Shown here: in pieces, positions 6,966 through 9,690 of the stretch
Position numbering within the stretch: position 1 is the first letter of the stretch
How the letters are laid out: every line of letters begins with the position of its first letter
Source of the DNA: Kiritimatiellia bacterium
GTDB lineage: Bacteria > Verrucomicrobiota > Kiritimatiellia > RFP12 > UBA1067
DNA: 9,690 nt
Assembly: GCA_024405255.1 (NCBI GenBank)
Contig: JAKSOY010000167.1
Location: 1-9,690, forward strand
Reading direction: 5' to 3'
The notes under the pieces: generated by a model
Databases searched by the model: none
Told to the model about the DNA's origin: nothing
The model's input: only the letters and a program-made list of their open reading frames with translations
Made by a program: the position numbers and the translations under genes

Positions 6966-8286
6966 CCACTTCCGACGTGGCAAAGCGATGCTGCCCTTTC
7001 AGGAGTTTCGCCCGATAGAGACGATAGGCGAGATTGCCGGCGAGGGCCACGACGAATTGATTCCGCTTGGGCGAGAGACGGCGGAAGATCGACTTCAGCG
7101 AATAGGTGTGCGCCCAGGCCCGACGGAAACCCGCATCGAGTTCCTCGGGACTCATGTTCTTCGGTTGAATGACGACATGCTGCGTATCGTACCACGACCA
7201 ATTGACCTTCGGAAGGAGGCGCCCTTCTTCGGAGAGGCGCCGATAGCAGGTCGTATTGGGGAACGGCGTGTAGAGGGCGTAGCGGGGAATGTCGATTTCA
7301 AGTTCGTCGACCATCTTCGCCGTTTCATCGAAAACGGACGGTAGATCGTTGTCGAGTCCGAAGATGAAACAGCCTTGGATCATCATCCCGCGCGCATGCA
7401 TGTTCGAAACGATGCGCTGGTAGTCCTCAGGCGTATTAAAGCCCTTGCGAATGCCGGCAAGCGATGTGCGCGAGGCGGATTCAAAACCCAGGAGCATATA
7501 GCAGCAACCGGCTTCGGCCAGCGCATCGAGCATTTCTTCGTCATCGGCCGCCTTGAGGGTCATGAGGCCGCCCCATTTTTTCTTGAGCGGTTTCAAGGCC
7601 GCACAAAGGTCCAGGGCGTAGGCGCGGTCTTCACAGAGGCTCACGTCATTGAAGGCGAAGCGAAGTCCGGGAAGCGCCGCCACCTCGGCCGCCACTTCGG
7701 CTACGGGACGCGTATGCCAACCGAACTTCGCTGCGGTAACGGCGCAGAAGTCGCATGTATTCCGGCATCCGCGCGTGGCGAAAACGGTTTGCGGCATCAT
7801 GTAGCCGAAACGTTTCTGCAAGTCGCGTCGCGGTCGGGGGATTCCAGCCAGATCTGGCGAACCGCCATCATAGCGAGGCTTGAGCGTACCCGCACAGAAA
7901 TCGCGACACATCTCCGGCCAAGTCGTTTCCGCAAATCCGGTCATCACCGTATCGGCATGCGCCGCCGCCTCGTCGGGAAGAAGCGTGGCATGTACGCCGC
8001 CGATGACCACCTTCGCTCCTTTGGAACGGAAATGGTCCGCAAGGCGATAACCGCGCGTGGCGGTTCCCGTGATGATGCTAATGGCCACAAGGTCAAAGGA
8101 TCTGTCCAATGGCACGGGAGATACACTCGCATCGCAAATGCTGACTTCAATCGGAAGATCCCCAGGCGTAAGAGCGGCCAGTAAAGTCGCCGTAAGGGGA
8201 GCTTCACGAAATGACGTTTTAACAAACGGTGGAATGACAAGCCGATGGAGCTGCCCTTCCGGCAATAAAATCAAAACTCGTTTCAC
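6955..8286 (-). CDS. B12-binding-domain radical SAM enzyme A
   Basis: A 443-residue cobalamin-binding radical SAM enzyme, the same length and layout as the copy at 3386-4717. The B12 domain has KVVIGGVHATLLPDEAAAHA (92-111), without DxHxxG. The radical SAM cluster motif is C174, C178, C181 (RGCRNTCDFC). Shared landmarks with enzyme B are GFESxS, an F-G-x-D-x-D turn, a PFPxT...EGRLL segment and the C-terminal YSLKSIFRR. This tail places it near HpnP/BchE-type proteins, some of which methylate lipids using methylcobalamin. The frame is open back to a GTG at 8313, but a TAAGGAG site seven bases before GTG 8286 makes that the likely start; it gives VKRVLILLPEG, directly the first Rossmann strand. 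The gene begins 23 bases after the exported-protein gene. The family is certain, the substrate unknown. Confidence 0.92.
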   Translation of the reverse strand: MKRVLILLPEGQLHRLVIPPFVKTSFREAPLTATLLAALTPGDLPIEVSICDASVSPVPLDRSFDLVAISIITGTATRGYRLADHFRSKGAKVVIGGVHATLLPDEAAAHADTVMTGFAETTWPEMCRDFCAGTLKPRYDGGSPDLAGIPRPRRDLQKRFGYMMPQTVFATRGCRNTCDFCAVTAAKFGWHTRPVAEVAAEVAALPGLRFAFNDVSLCEDRAYALDLCAALKPLKKKWGGLMTLKAADDEEMLDALAEAGCCYMLLGFESASRTSLAGIRKGFNTPEDYQRIVSNMHARGMMIQGCFIFGLDNDLPSVFDETAKMVDELEIDIPRYALYTPFPNTTCYRRLSEEGRLLPKVNWSWYDTQHVVIQPKNMSPEELDAGFRRAWAHTYSLKSIFRRLSPKRNQFVVALAGNLAYRLYRAKLLKGQHRFATSEVDEA

Positions 8287-8293
8287 GAATCTA

Positions 8294-8299
8294 CTCCTT
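8294..8299 (-). promoter_or_regulatory. Ribosome binding site AAGGAG deciding a GTG start
   Basis: On the minus strand AAGGAG is followed by seven bases and then GTG at 8286. It is the only good Shine-Dalgarno match near the 5' end of B12-radical SAM enzyme A. It argues for GTG initiation at 8286 rather than at 8313. Confidence 0.75.
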
Positions 8300-8309
8300 A
8301 GGTTGCGAT

Positions 8310-9392
8310 TCACTTGACCGGATCAGGCTTTTTACGTATGGTCAGAATGTCGACGTCGCATGGGAAACGTCCTTTAAAACGCTCCTCCAACGCTTTCAAC
8401 ACTTCCTTTTCCTTACCCTCGTCAGGGGACCAGAGCAAAATGATTACGTCTTTGCACGCCCGCCAATTTCCTGACCTCAAAACCGCGCTGGCGTTGTTAT
8501 CTTTAGGACTGAAATCCTTCCATGATTTCTCAACCGCATCGATGCCGTTTTTATAGGTCACACGAGGCGGCGGGAAGGAGGTGGGACGTGGAGTTTTCAT
8601 TTCAGGCATCAGCATTCGTTCGTCAAGATTTTTAGGCTGCTTGCCGACATCAACTCGGGCGAACTCAAGTTCGACGCAGAAACCGCCAAACATGTCATTT
8701 TCAAAAAGGAAACGGTCTGTCAATCCACGCACGCCCGTTTTCACATCAATGATCCTGGACACACAATTTGTTTCCTTCGCCAACATCTCCAACAATGCCT
8801 CAAGATTCTCACACCGCTTGGTTGCAGTTTTGCAAATCTTGTCATTCCAATACTTCTGTCGCTCGGCCTCTTCTTGTTGTCTTGCCTTCTCGAACATCTT
8901 GATGATGTCTTGGACGCGCGGTTCAGCCGACACAAACGGCAGCGACCTCGATTTTTCATATTGACCAAAGAGTTCGTCATTCCCTACTTGCATCTTATTT
9001 GATTCGGGCAAATAACGCACGGTAAACTTCTGGCGTTCTTTCGGCAACTCCCACAGCGCCTCAACGTCAAGATACTCGGTATCAAGCACACAGGAGATTT
9101 CGTTCTTATCATCCGCGACCCAGTTGAAGATCGCCTGAAATAATCCTCCACCCCCCGTCAAAACACCTTTACCACTGGGATCGAACTGAAGGATTAATAT
9201 GTCAAAACCAATATTGACTCCCCAAATGCCACGATATGTCCGGCTACGCGCCATCCGCTGTCGCGCTTCGATCGGGAAATCGGCAACCTTCTTATCCAGC
9301 GTCATTCCCCAGCTGCAAGAAGGTAAAACCATCAGTGCCCCAAGAAAGGCAAAAGACATAATCTTTTTCCTTATTGCAAAATCAAGTTTCAT
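8310..9392 (-). CDS. Exported, possibly lipid-anchored protein of unknown function (360 aa)
   Basis: I do not recognise this family. The N-terminus is a signal peptide: basic MKLDFAIRKK, a hydrophobic stretch (11-24), then LPSC with C26, a possible but imperfect lipobox (proline at -2), otherwise signal peptidase I cleavage nearby. Residues 52-95 read 'YRGIWGVNIGFDILILQFDP', a glycine turn, then W91; this 'G-W ... DG/GxG ... W' spacing is like small beta-barrel or lipocalin-like domains, an inference only. A charged helix follows around 'KMFEKARQQEEAERQKYWND'. The C-terminal part has several cysteines and ends KKPDPVK. Start ATG 9392 has AAGGAGA (9401-9407) nine bases upstream. Its GC is visibly lower than the enzymes downstream, suggesting a different origin or constraint. 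It sits 23 bases before B12-radical SAM enzyme A and may share its transcript. Confidence 0.8.
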   Translation of the reverse strand: MKLDFAIRKKIMSFAFLGALMVLPSCSWGMTLDKKVADFPIEARQRMARSRTYRGIWGVNIGFDILILQFDPSGKGVLTGGGGLFQAIFNWVADDKNEISCVLDTEYLDVEALWELPKERQKFTVRYLPESNKMQVGNDELFGQYEKSRSLPFVSAEPRVQDIIKMFEKARQQEEAERQKYWNDKICKTATKRCENLEALLEMLAKETNCVSRIIDVKTGVRGLTDRFLFENDMFGGFCVELEFARVDVGKQPKNLDERMLMPEMKTPRPTSFPPPRVTYKNGIDAVEKSWKDFSPKDNNASAVLRSGNWRACKDVIILLWSPDEGKEKEVLKALEERFKGRFPCDVDILTIRKKPDPVK

Positions 9393-9400
9393 GTCTTTAA

Positions 9401-9407
9401 TCTCCTT
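9401..9407 (-). promoter_or_regulatory. Ribosome binding site AAGGAGA for the exported-protein gene
   Basis: AAGGAGA lies nine bases before ATG 9392 and favours that start over an upstream in-frame ATG at 9425, which would add eleven mostly charged residues in front of the signal peptide. Confidence 0.7.
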
Positions 9408-9457
9408 TTTTCTTTTGATCAACACTTTACAGAATATTCCTCTTAACGCCTATTGGC

Positions 9458-9463
9458 ATTATA
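9458..9463 (-). promoter_or_regulatory. Possible -10 box TATAAT ahead of the exported-protein gene
   Basis: A perfect TATAAT occurs on the minus strand about 65 bases before ATG 9392, overlapping the stop codon of the 31-residue ORF. The best -35 candidates at 16-18 bases' spacing match TTGACA at only about three of six positions. It could be an internal promoter for the operon or a chance match in an AT-rich stretch. Confidence 0.3.
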
Positions 9464-9554
9464 CAAAAACACCTAAGGGTCGAAAAGAAAATAAGCAGCC
9501 ACTTGTGCCACCCATCATCGCCGCTAGACCGGCCATCATCAAACTCTTCTTCAT
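9459..9554 (-). CDS. Small lipoprotein-like peptide (31 aa)
   Basis: A short ORF with a convincing ribosome binding site (AAAGGAAG, about seven bases before the ATG). The peptide starts MKKSLMMAGLAAMMGGTSGC and ends LFSFRPLGVFV. It has a basic n-region, an alanine/methionine/glycine hydrophobic core and a cysteine at 20 after T-S-G, compatible with a lipoprotein signal. The mature part would be only 12 residues. It could be a very small lipoprotein of the entericidin size class, a leader peptide for the gene 66 bases downstream, or the decayed start of a longer lipoprotein. It has no obvious radical SAM precursor core beyond the single cysteine. That it is translated is plausible; its function is unknown. 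Confidence 0.45.
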   Translation of the reverse strand: MKKSLMMAGLAAMMGGTSGCLFSFRPLGVFV

Positions 9555-9570
9555 TGTGCACTTCCTTTCA

Positions 9571-9584
9571 TAAGCGTGCGCTTA
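9571..9584. repeat. Perfect dyad TAAGCG-TG-CGCTTA, possible operator
   Basis: The 14-base sequence has two perfect 6-base half-sites separated by two bases. Its position between the likely promoter and the first ribosome binding site suits a repressor operator. As RNA it would form a 5-bp stem with a 4-base loop. No regulator gene is in the window to pair it with. Confidence 0.4.
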
Positions 9585-9642
9585 CTAGCAGTTCAAATTT
9601 TTAGGCCCTTCTCCGCCGATGGATCCCGGGCCAGTTTTTAAG

Positions 9643-9660
9643 AGGCGGTTGACGCCGCCT
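9643..9660. repeat. GC-rich hairpin AGGCGG/CCGCCT
   Basis: A perfect 6-bp stem with a 6-base loop. On the plus strand it is followed by TTTTG, a weak intrinsic-terminator look; on the minus strand by CTTAAAAAC, which is not a terminator. It may end a transcript coming from the left on the plus strand, or be the first stem of the operon leader. Confidence 0.4.
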
Positions 9661-9690
9661 TTTGTAACCACGCGATTATTTTATCATATT

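Larger units (their letters stand above)
9555..9690 (-). promoter_or_regulatory. Leader/promoter region with three inverted repeats
   Basis: No convincing gene. On the minus strand it begins with an AT-rich stretch (9678-9690) holding -10-like TATGAT and TAAAAT, then a perfect 6-bp inverted repeat AGGCGG/CCGCCT (9643-9660, 6-base loop), a GGCCC/GGGCC pair (9604-9632) and the dyad TAAGCG-CA-CGCTTA (9571-9584) just upstream of the ribosome binding site of the 31-residue ORF. It probably contains the operon promoter and a structured 5' untranslated region. No known riboswitch class is recognised. Confidence 0.4.

Noticed and set aside
9459..9554. Micro-ORF as a definite RiPP precursor for the radical SAM enzymes
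   Set aside because: The N-terminus is a secretion-type signal rather than a RiPP leader, the tail is 11 residues with no repeated Cys, Thr, Tyr or Lys pattern, and no recognition-element (RRE) protein or peptidase/transporter gene is in the window.
9199..9573. Plus-strand open frame of 124 codons spanning the upstream region
   Set aside because: It runs antisense through the signal-peptide region of the exported protein and the 31-residue ORF, and shows no domain or convincing ribosome binding site.
9621..9632. CCCGGGATCC, resembling a SmaI/BamHI cloning-vector polylinker
   Set aside because: It is one base short of the usual pUC-type arrangement and has no other vector sequence around it; a chance palindrome within the GC-rich leader is more likely.
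9585..9671. 28-codon glycine-rich GTG frame as a peptide gene
   Set aside because: There is no clear Shine-Dalgarno site and the frame coincides with inverted repeats, so a structured non-coding leader explains it better. Kept only as a note under the leader finding.
1..9690. Search for CRISPR arrays, tRNA/rRNA genes, insertion sequences and long direct repeats
   Set aside because: Nothing found by reading both strands. The only long-range similarity is at protein level between the radical SAM paralogues.

Overview
The window is one long, compact, single-direction gene cluster. Every gene I can support reads on the minus strand, so the biological order runs from the right edge (about 9690) to the left edge (1). 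The main genes are GC-rich, and successive genes mostly overlap by ATGA or are separated by 25 bases or fewer, which looks like one polycistronic operon. The organism is probably an anaerobic or microaerobic Gram-negative-type bacterium: four oxygen-sensitive radical SAM enzymes, two of them of the cobalamin-binding type, plus lipoprotein-like N-termini. The phylum cannot be fixed from this DNA. A PVC-type (Verrucomicrobiota/Lentisphaerota/Kiritimatiellota) metagenomic bacterium is a guess only.

Layout in transcription order. (1) 9555-9690: a non-coding leader or promoter region with three inverted repeats. (2) 9459-9554: a 31-residue lipoprotein-like small ORF with a good ribosome binding site. 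(3) 8310-9392: a 360-residue exported protein of unknown function, visibly lower in GC. (4) 6955-8286: B12-binding radical SAM enzyme A, with a GTG start set by an AAGGAG site. (5) 5820-6965: BioF2/CelD-type GNAT acyltransferase. (6) 4714-5823: radical SAM enzyme A. (7) 3386-4717: B12-binding radical SAM enzyme B, a paralogue of 4. (8) 2737-3375: membrane-anchored left-handed beta-helix (hexapeptide) acyltransferase. (9) 1886-2740: metal-dependent amidohydrolase of the amidohydrolase_2 type. (10) 804-1889: radical SAM enzyme B, a paralogue of 6. (11) 112-807: GNAT-like protein of unknown function. (12) 1-94: the N-terminus of another GNAT acetyltransferase, cut by the window edge.

Together the genes look like a tailoring or biosynthetic pathway for an unidentified small molecule, lipid or envelope component: two pairs of paralogous radical SAM enzymes, three GNAT-fold proteins, a membrane acyltransferase and a hydrolase/decarboxylase-type enzyme. 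No polyketide or peptide synthetase, carrier protein or convincing RiPP precursor is visible, so the core scaffold must come from outside the window or from primary metabolism. The order suggests two related modules: B12-radical SAM / acyltransferase / radical SAM, then B12-radical SAM / acyltransferase / amidohydrolase / radical SAM / GNAT-like / GNAT. I do not recognise this combination as a described pathway. No tRNA, rRNA, CRISPR array, insertion sequence or long repeat is visible.
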